A stretch of DNA of 64,000 nucleotides from Azospirillum sp. TSO35-2 (GTDB lineage: Bacteria; Pseudomonadota; Alphaproteobacteria; Azospirillales; Azospirillaceae). Positions 35,626 to 44,179 of the stretch are shown here, in pieces. Each line of letters opens with the position of its first letter. Positions within the stretch are counted from its first letter, which is position 1. The notes below the pieces were generated by a model, which did not search any database, was not told the origin of the DNA, and saw only the letters and a program-made list of their open reading frames with translations. The translations under genes were made by a program, and so were the position numbers. Location: assembly GCF_003116095.1 (NCBI RefSeq), contig NZ_LGRA01000013.1, positions 679,541 through 743,540 of the forward strand. The letters run 5' to 3'.

Positions 35626-36036
35626 TCGCGCTGCCGCCATCGGTTATGACCTCGCCGATGGTGTTACCTCTTCTTGGAGATACTTATACACTATTTCGTT
35701 TGACCAAAAAACTTTCGAACGGGGCTGGAAAAAATTCTTCACAGCCTATCAGTATTTTACGACACTGATTATCAGCATACCAAACATGGCTCCAGTCAGG
35801 CCATAGCTTGTGACACGACGCATTCCGGCGACCGTGGCCGACCACGTCCGCGACGCCGCAGCAGCTTGAAATCGGAAGCATACGGACCGCCTCCACCGCG
35901 ACGCCGCCCCGGTCGACATCGCGTCCCACTCGCCAAAGGGAAACCGCTCGACTGAAAGACCGACCGTCATCTCGAACACCGTCACCGCACAGTCCCTGGG
36001 AACACGGACCACCCCTAATAAACTGGGAGGAAACAC
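35626..36036. promoter_or_regulatory. Upstream region of xoxF with AT-rich patch and inverted repeat
   Basis: 411 bp. The first part (about 35665-35790) is markedly AT-rich for this genome. It contains ATCAGT-N10-ACTGAT (35748-35769), an inverted repeat with half-sites 16 bp apart centre to centre, suitable for a response-regulator dimer. The next 250 nt to the xoxF ATG are GC-rich with no ORF and could be a long 5' leader. A strong GGGAGGA precedes the ATG. Lanthanide-dependent control is expected from the biology of xoxF, but no sequence proves it. Confidence 0.5.
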
Positions 36037-37863
36037 ATGAAGTCCCTCGTGCGTTGCCTGCTCGTCACCGCCGCGATCCAGGCGGCCACCGCCGTCACCG
36101 CGTACGCCAACGATGACATTCTCAAGAACCAGAAGGACCCGGCGAACTGGGCCCTGCAACTCGGCAACTACGCCGGCCAGCGTTACAGCCCGCTCGAACA
36201 GATCAACCGCGACACCGTGAAGAATCTCCGCCCGGTGTGGGAATTCTCCACCGGCGTGCTGCGCGGCCACGAGGGTGGTCCGATCGTCGTCGGCGACACG
36301 ATGTACATCTCCACCCCGTTCCCCAACATCGTCTACGCGCTCGACCTCAACGAGAACGGGCGCATCAAGTGGAAGTACGAACCGAAGCAGGAATCGTCGG
36401 TCATTCCGGTGATGTGCTGCGACACCGTCACCCGCGGCGTCGTGGTCGCCGGCAACAAGCTGTTCCTGGGCCAGGCCGACAACACCCTGGTGGCGCTGGA
36501 CGCCAGCACCGGCAAGGTGCTGTGGACCGCCAAGAACGGCGACGCGTCGAAGGGCGAGACGCTGACGGCGGCCCCGCTGGTGGTCAAGGACAAGGTCTAT
36601 GTCGGCATCAGCGGCGGCGAGTTCGGCGTGCGCGGCCACCTGACGGCCTATGACATCAACACCGGCAAGCAGGTGTGGCGGGCCTATTCGACCGGTCCCG
36701 ACAAGGACGTGATGATCGACCCGCAGAAGACGCTGATGCTCGGCAAGCCGATCGGCGAGCCCGACCTCGGCATCAAGACCTGGCCGGCGGACCAGTGGAA
36801 GATCGGCGGCGGCACCACCTGGGGCTGGTACACCTACGATCCCGACCTGAACCTGATCTATTACGGCACCGGCAACCCCGGCACCTGGAACCCGACGCAG
36901 CGCGCCGTCGACAAGGACCGGGCCAAGAGCGACAACAAATGGTCGATGACCATCTTCGCCCGCGATGCCGACACCGGTCAGGCGAAATGGGTGTTCCAGA
37001 AGACGCCCTTCGACGAATGGGACTATGACGGCGTCAACGAGAACATCCTGGCCGACGTGAACATCGGCGGGCAGCCGCGCAAGGCCCTGATCAACTTCGA
37101 CCGCAACGGCTTCGCCTACACCATCGACCGCACCAACGGCGAGCTGCTGGTCGCGCAGAAGTACGATCCGTCCGTCAACTGGGCGAGCGAGATCGACATG
37201 AAGACCGGCCGCCCGAAGGTGAACGACAAGTACAGCACCTTCGCGCAGGGCGAGGATCACAACACCACCGGCGTCTGCCCGGCGGCGTTGGGCTCCAAGG
37301 ACCAGCAGCCGGCGTCCTTCTCGCCGGACAGCGGCCTGATCTACGTGCCGACCAACCACATCTGCATGGACTACGAGCCGTTCAAGGTGGAGTACTCGGC
37401 CGGCCAGCCCTATGTCGGCGCGACGCTCAGCATGTACCCGGCGCCGAACTCGCACGGCGGCATGGGCAACTTCATCGCCTGGGACCCCAGCGCCGGCAAG
37501 ATGGTCTGGTCGAAGGCCGAGCGGTTCGCGGTGTGGAGCGGCGCCCTGACGACCAAGGGCGGCCTCGCCTTCTACGGCACGCTCGAGGGCTACCTGAAGG
37601 CGGTCGACCTGCGTGACGGCAAGGAGCTGTACAGCTTCAAGACGCCGTCGGGCATCATCGGCAACGTCAACACCTACACGCACAAGGGCAAGCAGTATGT
37701 CGCCGTCCTGTCGGGCGTCGGCGGCTGGGCCGGCATCGGGTTGGCCGCCGGCCTGACCGGTGCGCAGGAAGGCCTGGGCGCGGTGGGCGCGCACAAGTCG
37801 CTGGGCGAATACACCCAGCTCGGCGGCGTGCTGACCGTGTTCGCGCTGCCCGACAGCCAGTGA
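36037..37863 (+). CDS. xoxF: Lanthanide-dependent methanol dehydrogenase, XoxF type
   Basis: Periplasmic PQQ quinoprotein oxidising methanol, 608 residues, signal peptide to about residue 24. The catalytic base Asp329 is followed at +2 by Asp331 ([11 protein letters not shown]). This extra Asp marks lanthanide XoxF and separates it from calcium MxaF, which has Ala there. Other metal ligands are Glu195 (ISGGEFG) and Asn280 ([10 protein letters not shown]); the vicinal disulfide is Cys127-Cys128 (PVMCCDT). Eight-bladed propeller with W-motifs throughout. Overall sequence suggests the XoxF5 clade. It is followed by a terminator-like hairpin and then xoxG and xoxJ. No mxaF or mxaI here. Confidence 0.97.
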   Translation: MKSLVRCLLVTAAIQAATAVTAYANDDILKNQKDPANWALQLGNYAGQRYSPLEQINRDTVKNLRPVWEFSTGVLRGHEGGPIVVGDTMYISTPFPNIVYALDLNENGRIKWKYEPKQESSVIPVMCCDTVTRGVVVAGNKLFLGQADNTLVALDASTGKVLWTAKNGDASKGETLTAAPLVVKDKVYVGISGGEFGVRGHLTAYDINTGKQVWRAYSTGPDKDVMIDPQKTLMLGKPIGEPDLGIKTWPADQWKIGGGTTWGWYTYDPDLNLIYYGTGNPGTWNPTQRAVDKDRAKSDNKWSMTIFARDADTGQAKWVFQKTPFDEWDYDGVNENILADVNIGGQPRKALINFDRNGFAYTIDRTNGELLVAQKYDPSVNWASEIDMKTGRPKVNDKYSTFAQGEDHNTTGVCPAALGSKDQQPASFSPDSGLIYVPTNHICMDYEPFKVEYSAGQPYVGATLSMYPAPNSHGGMGNFIAWDPSAGKMVWSKAERFAVWSGALTTKGGLAFYGTLEGYLKAVDLRDGKELYSFKTPSGIIGNVNTYTHKGKQYVAVLSGVGGWAGIGLAAGLTGAQEGLGAVGAHKSLGEYTQLGGVLTVFALPDSQ

Positions 37864-37874
37864 CCTCGATCGTC

Positions 37875-37909
37875 GGGCGCCGCTCCCAAGGGGCCGGCGC
37901 CCCTCTTTT
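37875..37909 (+). terminator. Terminator/attenuator hairpin after xoxF
   Basis: GGGCGCCG (37875-37882) pairs with CGGCGCCC (37895-37902), followed by CTCTTTT. It lies between xoxF and xoxG and probably reduces read-through so that xoxF is expressed above xoxGJ. Confidence 0.7.
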
Positions 37910-37957
37910 CCAAGCAGACGACACCCAAGCACGAGACCCCCGGGGAGAACCATCGAG

Positions 37958-38476
37958 ATGCCCAAACACCTGATCGGACTGTGCACGGCACTGGCGTTCA
38001 CCGGCACGCTGGCGCTGGGCACTGCGTTCGGCCAGCAGGACGCTACCAAAACCCCCTCAGCCCAAAACACCCAGCCCCAATCCACCCAGGAAGCCAAGAT
38101 CCCCGACGCCAAGGACAAGGTCGACGACCAGGGCGTGCCGCTCTACACGGTGAAGGACGGCAAGGTCGACCAGGGGACCTACAACGGCTACCGGCGCTAC
38201 GCGTCGTCCTGCCATGTCTGCCACGGCCCCGACGGGCTCGGGTCCTCCTTCGCGCCCGCGCTGGTCGACAGCCTGAAGCGGATGGATTACTGGCAGTTCA
38301 CCGACGTGGTCACCAACGGCCGCACCAACATGGGCGCCACCGGCGACAAGGTGATGCCGACCTTCGGCAGCGACCCCAACGTCATGCTCAACCTTGCCGA
38401 CATCTACCGTTACCTCAAGGCCCGCTCCGACGATCAGGTCGGCCGCGGCCGGCCCGAACGGTTCCCGGCCTCGTGA
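37958..38476 (+). CDS. xoxG: Cytochrome c electron acceptor of XoxF
   Basis: 172-residue secreted monoheme c-type cytochrome. It has a signal peptide (to about residue 26), a Gln/Thr-rich linker, heme motif SSCHVCHGPDGLGSS with Cys85, Cys88 and axial His89, and likely Met ligand in the NMGATGDKVMPTFG segment. Takes electrons from the reduced PQQ of XoxF. Placement right after xoxF and ahead of xoxJ is the standard order. A GGGGAG precedes the ATG. Confidence 0.94.
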   Translation: MPKHLIGLCTALAFTGTLALGTAFGQQDATKTPSAQNTQPQSTQEAKIPDAKDKVDDQGVPLYTVKDGKVDQGTYNGYRRYASSCHVCHGPDGLGSSFAPALVDSLKRMDYWQFTDVVTNGRTNMGATGDKVMPTFGSDPNVMLNLADIYRYLKARSDDQVGRGRPERFPAS

Positions 38477-38483
38477 GACCGGC

Positions 38484-39806
38484 ATGATCCGCCGGCCCGT
38501 CCTTCTGCTGGCCGCCGCGCTGTGCGTGGCGGCCGGTTCTTCCGCCCGGGCGGCCGAGGGCATCCCGACCGATGCGCTGCGGGTCTGCGCCGACGCCAAC
38601 CTGCTTCCCTTCTCCAACGACCGCGGCGAGGGGTTCGAGAACCGCATCGCCCAACTGATCGCCAACGACCTGAAGGTGCCGCTGACCTTCACCTGGTGGC
38701 CGCAGACCATCGGCTTCGTCCGCAACACCCTGCGCACCCGCCAGTGCGACCTGGTGATGGGGACGGCGGTCGGCGAAGAGCTGATGCAGAACACCAACCC
38801 CTATTACCGGTCGACCTACGCGCTGATCTACCGCAAGGATTCCGGGATCACCGCCAAGTCGCTGGCCGACCCGTCGCTCCAGGGCGCGCGCATCGGCGTG
38901 GTGGCGCGCACGCCGCCGTCCTCGGTGATGCTGCGCCACGGGCTGACCAACATGGAGCCCTACCAGCTCGACACCGACACGCGTGTCCACCACCCGGCGC
39001 AGCAGGCGGTCGAGGACGTCGCGGCGGCGCGCACCGACGCCGCGGTGGTGTGGGGGCCGATCGCCGCCTATTTCGCCGACCGCCAGACGGTCCCCATGGT
39101 CGTCGTCCCGCTGACGGACGAGCCGGGGGCGACGCCCTTCGAATACATGATCTCCATGGGCCTCCGCCCCGACGAGCCCGATTGGCGCCACTGGCTGAAC
39201 GAGTTCATCGTGCGCCGCCAGGGTGACATCGACCGCATCCTGGCCGACTACCATGTCCCGCTGGTCAACGCCGACGGAACGATCCGGGCAGCGGCGGCCC
39301 AGCCACCGGCGGCTCGATCAGAAACAATGGAACCGGACGGCTACCGGATGGACGGCTACCGCGCCCCGGTCCCGGCGACCCTGCGCGGCGCCGAGACGGT
39401 GGTGCCGGCGGAGGTCGAGCGGCTGGCGAAGGCCGGCGCCGTCCTGATCGACGTGCTGCCGACGCCGCCGAAACCGGCCGGGCTGTCGGCGGACAGCCGC
39501 TGGGTGCCGCCGCCCCATCTCAGCCTGCCGGGGGCGCATTGGCTGCCGAACGTCGGCTATGGCGCGCTGTCGGCCGACCAGGAGGCGTATTTCCGCACCA
39601 ACCTGGAGGCACTGACCGGCGGCGACCGCAAACGCCCGCTGGTGGTGTTCTGCCAACCCGATTGCTGGATGAGCTGGAACGCCGCCAAGCGCGCCGTCGC
39701 CTGGGGCTATCAGGCGGTCAACTGGTTTCCCGCCGGCACCGAGGGCTGGAAGGCCGCCGGCCACGACCTCGTCACGGTCGACCCGGAACCGCGCGCGGCC
39801 AACTGA
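38484..39806 (+). CDS. xoxJ: XoxJ periplasmic binding protein fused to a rhodanese-like CX3CW domain
   Basis: 440 residues, far longer than the ~280 of XoxJ/MxaJ. After a signal peptide (to about 25), residues ~30-265 are a family 3-like solute-binding fold (LRVCADANLLPFSNDRGEGFENRIAQLI), as in XoxJ, thought to help mature or activate XoxF. A Pro/Ala linker (~270-295) leads to a rhodanese-like domain (~310-440) with Cys390-x3-Cys394-Trp395 (VFCQPDCWMSWNAAK). That domain corresponds to the separate 'PQQ-dependent catabolism-associated CXXCW' protein of other genomes. One continuous frame, no frameshift. Suggests XoxJ and the thiol protein act together. Confidence 0.9.
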   Translation: MIRRPVLLLAAALCVAAGSSARAAEGIPTDALRVCADANLLPFSNDRGEGFENRIAQLIANDLKVPLTFTWWPQTIGFVRNTLRTRQCDLVMGTAVGEELMQNTNPYYRSTYALIYRKDSGITAKSLADPSLQGARIGVVARTPPSSVMLRHGLTNMEPYQLDTDTRVHHPAQQAVEDVAAARTDAAVVWGPIAAYFADRQTVPMVVVPLTDEPGATPFEYMISMGLRPDEPDWRHWLNEFIVRRQGDIDRILADYHVPLVNADGTIRAAAAQPPAARSETMEPDGYRMDGYRAPVPATLRGAETVVPAEVERLAKAGAVLIDVLPTPPKPAGLSADSRWVPPPHLSLPGAHWLPNVGYGALSADQEAYFRTNLEALTGGDRKRPLVVFCQPDCWMSWNAAKRAVAWGYQAVNWFPAGTEGWKAAGHDLVTVDPEPRAAN

Positions 39807-39818
39807 GTGCGATCCTCG

Positions 39819-40424
39819 TCAGGACAGCAGGCCGGACAGCAGGCGGGCGATGTCGCCGAGCCGCCGTTCGATGCGGACCGGCTGGTCGCACACCGCGCCC
39901 TGCGCCCGTCGGCGGTCGTCGAGCACGCGGCGGTCCCAGGCGATCTCGCTCTTGATCTCCTGCGCACGGGCGGCGTCGCCCGCCGCCGCGTCGAGCTGGT
40001 GCAACTGGCCGGCGATGCGGTCGCGGAGCGCGCGCTGGTTCTGCGCGTAGCGCTCGATCGAGGCGATGGCGGCGCTGCGCTGGCGGTCGAGCGTCTGGAA
40101 GGTCCCGGCGAAGACCAGCGTCAGCGCCCGATCCTTCCCCTCCCCCGCCGCGGCGGCCAGCGCCTGGGCGTCCGGCTCCAGGCTGGCGGGATCGACGCCG
40201 TCGTCGGCGGCGCGCCGGACCAGGGCGACGATCTTCGGGTCGCGCTGCCAGTCGTCCGCCAGCCCCTCGACCGGCGGACCGTCCCAGACCGAGGCGGCCG
40301 ACAGGGTGGGGACCAGGACTTGCGGGCACGGCCAGTCGGGGTTCTTCGGGTCCTGCGCCAGGGCGGCAGCCGGCAACCCGATGATCAGAACCGCGGCGGC
40401 GAGGGGGAAGGGGCGTCGATCCAT
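39819..40424 (-). CDS. Secreted protein of unknown function beside xoxJ
   Basis: 201 residues. Signal peptide (to about 23, ending ALAQ), then DPKNPDWPCPQVLVPTLS and a helical, Arg/Gln/Ala-rich region with coiled-coil character (QRSAAIASIERYAQNQRALRDRIAGQLHQLDAA), and a Cys in GAVCDQPV. The two cysteines at each end could form a disulfide. Family not named by me, but similar proteins are seen next to quinoprotein alcohol dehydrogenase genes. Start ATG at 40424, divergent from the DUF3280-type gene with 66 bp between; converges on xoxJ. Confidence 0.72.
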   Translation of the reverse strand: MDRRPFPLAAAVLIIGLPAAALAQDPKNPDWPCPQVLVPTLSAASVWDGPPVEGLADDWQRDPKIVALVRRAADDGVDPASLEPDAQALAAAAGEGKDRALTLVFAGTFQTLDRQRSAAIASIERYAQNQRALRDRIAGQLHQLDAAAGDAARAQEIKSEIAWDRRVLDDRRRAQGAVCDQPVRIERRLGDIARLLSGLLS

Positions 40425-40490
40425 GACTGGATGGTGGGGCATCCGACGCCCGACCGCCAGTCGGAAACGTTGCGCAAAAGGAGAAGCCCG

Positions 40491-41003
40491 ATGGATCACG
40501 CCGGACGGGCGGCCAGATTCGCTATCATCGCCATCGTGATGACCGTTCTGGTCACGCTGTCCGGCACCGCCGCGGCGCGGACGCTGGTGCTGGACCTGGA
40601 GTTGCTCGACACCAGCGGCGAGGCCGCCTCGCCGGACCATGCGGAGCGGCTGAAGCGGGTCAGCGAGGAGCTGCGCCGGGGGCTGAACGACAAGGGCTAT
40701 GACGTGATGGACGCCGCCACCGCCGCGCGGTTCAAGCCGCAGGGCATCGAAATCCGCTCCTGCAACGGCTGCGAGAACGACATCGCCCGCGCCGCCGGTG
40801 CCGATCTGGTGGTGTTCGGTGTTGTTCACAAGATCAGCAGCCTGATCCTGTCGATCCTGCTGGTGGTCGAGGATGTCGCCAGCGACCGGGCGGTGACGAC
40901 CGCGCGCATCGACATCCGCGGCGACAACGACGCCTCCTGGTCGCGCGGGATCGGCTGGCTGGTCGAACATCGCCTGGCGCAGCACGCGCCGGCCGCGCGG
41001 TGA
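40491..41003 (+). CDS. Secreted DUF2380/DUF3280-type protein
   Basis: 170 residues. N-terminal membrane or signal segment FAIIAIVMTVLVTLSGTAAA, then LVLDLELLDTSGE and a domain with RLKRVSEELRRGLNDKGYDVMD and RSCNGCENDIARAAGADLVVFGVVHKIS. The Cys-x2-Cys pair (CNGC) is notable. DUF2380-like proteins are periplasmic and often lie near methanol dehydrogenase genes; no activity known. AAAAGGAG precedes the ATG. It leads into the cofactor-synthesis operon 43 nt later. Confidence 0.8.
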   Translation: MDHAGRAARFAIIAIVMTVLVTLSGTAAARTLVLDLELLDTSGEAASPDHAERLKRVSEELRRGLNDKGYDVMDAATAARFKPQGIEIRSCNGCENDIARAAGADLVVFGVVHKISSLILSILLVVEDVASDRAVTTARIDIRGDNDASWSRGIGWLVEHRLAQHAPAAR

Positions 41004-41045
41004 GCGCCGCCGGTCGAGGCCGACGGGAAACAGAGGACGAGAGAG

Positions 41046-41492
41046 ATGCCGGACGATTCCCAAAGCGGCTACGCCACCCTGATGAACGTCATGCGGCCGA
41101 TGGAACCGCACAGCGCGGCGGCCACGCGCCGCTACGATCTGGTCCTCCACGACTATGTCGGTGATTTCCGGATCGGCGTCTGGGAGCATGAGAAGACCAG
41201 GACCCAGCGCGTGCGCGTCAACCTGACCGTCACCGTCGAGGTGCCGAACCGGCCCTTCGTCGACGATCTCGACGCCGTCGTCTCCTACGAATACCTGATC
41301 GACGGCGTCAAGGCGCTGGCCGGCAGCCCGCACATCCAGCTGCTGGAGGTGCTGGGCGAAAGGCTGCTGGCGCTGTGCCTGTCGCCGCCGCAGGCGGTGT
41401 CCGCCCAGGTGCGGCTGGAAAAGCTGGAGATCGTCCCCGAGGCGGCCGGCGTCGGCGTCGTGCTGGCCGGCACGCGGGCCGGGCGGCGATGA
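41046..41492 (+). CDS. Dihydroneopterin aldolase-like protein
   Basis: 148 residues, FolB-like tunnelling fold. An N-terminal extension of about 28 residues precedes YDLVLHDYVGDFRIGVWEHEKTRTQRVRVNLTV; a further mark is VVSYEYLIDGVK and the Glu-containing HIQLLEVLGERL. FolB cleaves dihydroneopterin to 6-hydroxymethyl-dihydropterin. In this operon it probably supplies the pterin for H4MPT rather than folate (inferred). GAGAGAG before the ATG. Confidence 0.87.
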   Translation: MPDDSQSGYATLMNVMRPMEPHSAAATRRYDLVLHDYVGDFRIGVWEHEKTRTQRVRVNLTVTVEVPNRPFVDDLDAVVSYEYLIDGVKALAGSPHIQLLEVLGERLLALCLSPPQAVSAQVRLEKLEIVPEAAGVGVVLAGTRAGRR

Positions 41493-42211
41493 CGAGGGCG
41501 GCGATGACCCCAGCCGTGACCCGCCGCCCGACCTGGGTCGTCAAGCTGGGCGGCAGCCTGTGGAACGGCGACGCCCTGCGGCCCTGGCTCGCCGCTCTCG
41601 CGGCCGAGCGGACGGAAGCCGGGCGGACGTGCCGCATCGTCATCGTCCCCGGCGGCGGTCCCTTCGCCGACGCCGTCCGCCACGCCCAACCGGTGCTCGG
41701 CTATGGCGCGGCGGCGGCGCACCGCATGGCGATCCTCGGCATGGAGCAATACGGCCTGGCGCTGCTCGACCTGGAACCGGGGCTGGCCCCGGCGCGCACG
41801 GTCGCCGACATGACCGAAGCGTCGGGTCCCGTGGTCTGGCTGCCCACTCCGCTGGCGGCCGAGGCTGACGTCGCGGAAAGCTGGGACGTCACCTCCGACA
41901 CGCTGGCGGCGTGGCTGGCCGGACGGCTGGAGGCGGAGCGGCTGGTGCTGGTGAAGTCGGCGCCGCTGCCGGCGGGAAGCGCCGACGCGCGGGCGCTGGC
42001 GCGGGCCGGCGTGATCGACCCGGTCCTGCCCGACCTTATGGCAAGCCTGCCGGCGGAGGTCCGCTGCGTCGGCTGCGCCGACCTCCCGCGGTTCATCGCC
42101 GCGCTGCGCGGCGGCCGACCGGCCGGGACACGGCTCACGGCCGACGCCCCGATGCAACAGGGCCGCCGGATGGAACCGGAGGCGGCATGGCCCGGCACAT
42201 CCTTTTCCTGA
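41490..42211 (+). CDS. Amino-acid-kinase-fold protein (MfnE-like)
   Basis: About 239 residues counted from the ATG at 41490; an internal ATG at 41505 (MTPAVTRRP) is an equally good start. Amino-acid-kinase fold shown by WVVKLGGSLWNG at the N-terminus, RIVIVPGGGPFADAVR, and DVTSDTLAAWLAGRLEAERLVLVKSAP. In archaea MfnE of this fold makes the furan pyrophosphate precursor of methanofuran, and a similar gene is part of the methylotroph C1 gene set. I infer the same role. Overlaps the next gene by 25 nt and the FolB-like stop at its start. Confidence 0.82.
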
Positions 42212-43572
42212 CCGGCTCGCTGGCCGAGAACCGCCTGCGCCAGGTGCTGGACTCGCTCCAGCCACTGCCGTTCGAGGCGACCGTCGTCAACCTCGGCGTC
42301 AAGGTCGCCGCCCTCGCCACCACCGAGATCGTGCTGCGGCGGCTCGACTCCGCCCACGGCGCCGATCTGGTGCTGCTGCCCGGCCGTTTCCGCGGCGACC
42401 TCGACGCGCTGGCCGCCCGGTTCGGCACGCGGTTCGAGCGCGGCCCCGACGAGCTTGAGGATCTGCCGCAGTATTTCCAGCGGCAGGCCCGGCCGCTCGA
42501 CCTCAGCCGCCACGACACCCGCATCTTCGCCGAGATCGTCGACGCCCCGGCGCGCGACACCGCCGCCCTCCTCGCCAAGGCCGGCGATCTGCGGGCCGAC
42601 GGCGCCGACGTCATCGACCTCGGCTGCCTGCCGGACACCCCGTTTCCGCATCTGGAGGAGGCGATTGCCGCCCTGCACGACGCCGGCTTCTCCGTCAGCG
42701 TCGATTCGCTGAACCCCGACGAGCTGCGCCGCGCCAACCGCGCCGGCGCCGACTATCTGCTCAGCCTGACCGAGGAGACGGTCCACCTTGCCGAGGAAGG
42801 CGACGCGGTGCCGGTGCTGATCCCGGTCACCCCGCCGGATCTCGCCAGCCTGGGCCGCGCCATCAACCGGATGAGCCGCGGCGGGCGGCGTTTCCTGGTC
42901 GATCCGATCCTGGAGCCGATCCATCACGGCTTCACCGACTCCCTGCTGCGCTACCGGACGGTGCGCGAACGCTGGCCGGACGCCGAGATGCTGATGGGCA
43001 TCGGCAACGTCACCGAACTGACCGACGCCGACACGCCGGGCGTCACCGCCGTGCTGATGGGCGTGGTGTCGGAACTGCGCATCGCCAACGTCCTGGCGGT
43101 GCAGGTCAGCCCGCACTGCCGGCGCGCCATCCGCGAATTCGACGCGGCGCGGCGCCAGTTCTTCGCCGCCCGCGCCGCGCACAGCATGCCGCGCGGCTTC
43201 GGCGACGGGCTGCTCTGCCTGCGCGACCGCCGGCCCTTCATCCGCAGCCCGGCGCAGATCGCCGAGACCGCGGCGCAAATCCGCGACGCCAACTACCGGA
43301 TGGAGGTCAGCGCGGAGGGCATCCACCTCTACAACCGCGACGGCCACCACGTCGCCACCGACCCGTTCGACCTGTTCCCGCGGCTCGATCCGGGCACCGA
43401 CGCCGGCCACGCCTTCTATCTGGGGGTCGAGCTGGCGCGGGCGCAGATCGCCTGGCAGCTCGGCAAGCGCTACGTCCAGGACAGCCCGCTGCGCTGGGGC
43501 GTCGCCACCGACGCGCCCGCCGACGACCTCACCGGCTTCCACGCCGCCGGTCCGACCAAGTCAGGCCCCTGA
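42187..43572 (+). CDS. Dihydropteroate synthase-like protein of H4MPT synthesis
   Basis: 461 residues from ATG 42187. An N-terminal ~150-residue domain (HILFLTGSLAENRLRQVLDSL) is followed by a DHPS-like TIM barrel with LRADGADVIDLGCLPDTPFPHLEEAI, SVDSLNPDELRRANRAGADYLLSL, RFLVDPILEPIHHGF and LMGIGNVTELTDAD. It differs strongly from the folate enzyme FolP at 10257-11354 and matches the archaeal-type DHPS-related family. Probably couples the pterin pyrophosphate to beta-RFA-phosphate in H4MPT assembly. A C-terminal region beyond the barrel (DGLLCLRDRRPFIRSP) is extra. Cytoplasmic. Confidence 0.88.
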   Translation: MARHILFLTGSLAENRLRQVLDSLQPLPFEATVVNLGVKVAALATTEIVLRRLDSAHGADLVLLPGRFRGDLDALAARFGTRFERGPDELEDLPQYFQRQARPLDLSRHDTRIFAEIVDAPARDTAALLAKAGDLRADGADVIDLGCLPDTPFPHLEEAIAALHDAGFSVSVDSLNPDELRRANRAGADYLLSLTEETVHLAEEGDAVPVLIPVTPPDLASLGRAINRMSRGGRRFLVDPILEPIHHGFTDSLLRYRTVRERWPDAEMLMGIGNVTELTDADTPGVTAVLMGVVSELRIANVLAVQVSPHCRRAIREFDAARRQFFAARAAHSMPRGFGDGLLCLRDRRPFIRSPAQIAETAAQIRDANYRMEVSAEGIHLYNRDGHHVATDPFDLFPRLDPGTDAGHAFYLGVELARAQIAWQLGKRYVQDSPLRWGVATDAPADDLTGFHAAGPTKSGP

Positions 43573-43600
43573 TCCCGATGCCCGCCATCCTGCGATGCCA

Positions 43601-44179
43601 ATGATCCGAGAAACCATCGTCACCACCACCGGCGCCGACGGGCGGCCCCATCTGGCGCCGCTGGGGGTGACCGTCGAAGACGGCCCCGACGGCGAGCGGT
43701 TCGTGCTGGCCCCGTTCCGGCCGTCACGGACGCTGGACAACCTGCTCGCCCGCCGCTGCGCCGTGGTCAACCACACCGACGACGTCCGGGTCTTCGCCGG
43801 CTGCATCAGCGGCCGGCGCCGCGACTGGCCAACCGTCCCGGCGGAGCGGGTCGACGCCCCGCGTCTGGCCGATTGCTTGGCGCACGAGGAGATCACGGTG
43901 GTCGAGCTGCTGGACGACCCGGTGCGACCGCGCTTCCTCTGCCGCACCGTCCACGCCGCCGCGCACGCGCCCTTTCGCGGCTTCAACCGGGCGCAGGCGG
44001 CGGTGATCGAGGCCGCCATCCTGGTCAGCCGGCTGCACCTGCTGCCCGCCGACAAGATCGCTCGGGAAATCGACTATCTGTCGATCGCCATCGCCAAGAC
44101 CGCCGGCCCGCCCGAGCGCGAAGCCTGGGACTGGCTGGTGGAGCGCATCGCCGCACACCGCGACACGGAGGCATCATGA
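43601..44179 (+). CDS. DUF447-family protein of the H4MPT cluster
   Basis: 192 residues (ATG 43601; an upstream ATG at 43595 gives two more residues). Split-barrel flavin-reductase-like family seen in archaea and H4MPT bacteria, with IRETIVTTTGADGRPHLAPLGV, PFRPSRTLDNLLARRCAVVNHTDD and RAQAAVIEAAILVSRLHLLP. FMN binding is typical of the fold, but the reaction is unknown. The stop overlaps mfnB (ATGA-type overlap). Confidence 0.85.
   Translation: MIRETIVTTTGADGRPHLAPLGVTVEDGPDGERFVLAPFRPSRTLDNLLARRCAVVNHTDDVRVFAGCISGRRRDWPTVPAERVDAPRLADCLAHEEITVVELLDDPVRPRFLCRTVHAAAHAPFRGFNRAQAAVIEAAILVSRLHLLPADKIAREIDYLSIAIAKTAGPPEREAWDWLVERIAAHRDTEAS

Noticed and set aside
36037..37863. Calcium-type MxaF methanol dehydrogenase
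   Set aside because: The residue two after the catalytic Asp is Asp331 rather than Ala, and no mxaI or other mxa gene is present.
35749..38118. Long minus-strand frame antisense to xoxF
   Set aside because: Shadow frame; xoxF has signal peptide, W-motifs and a strong ribosome site.
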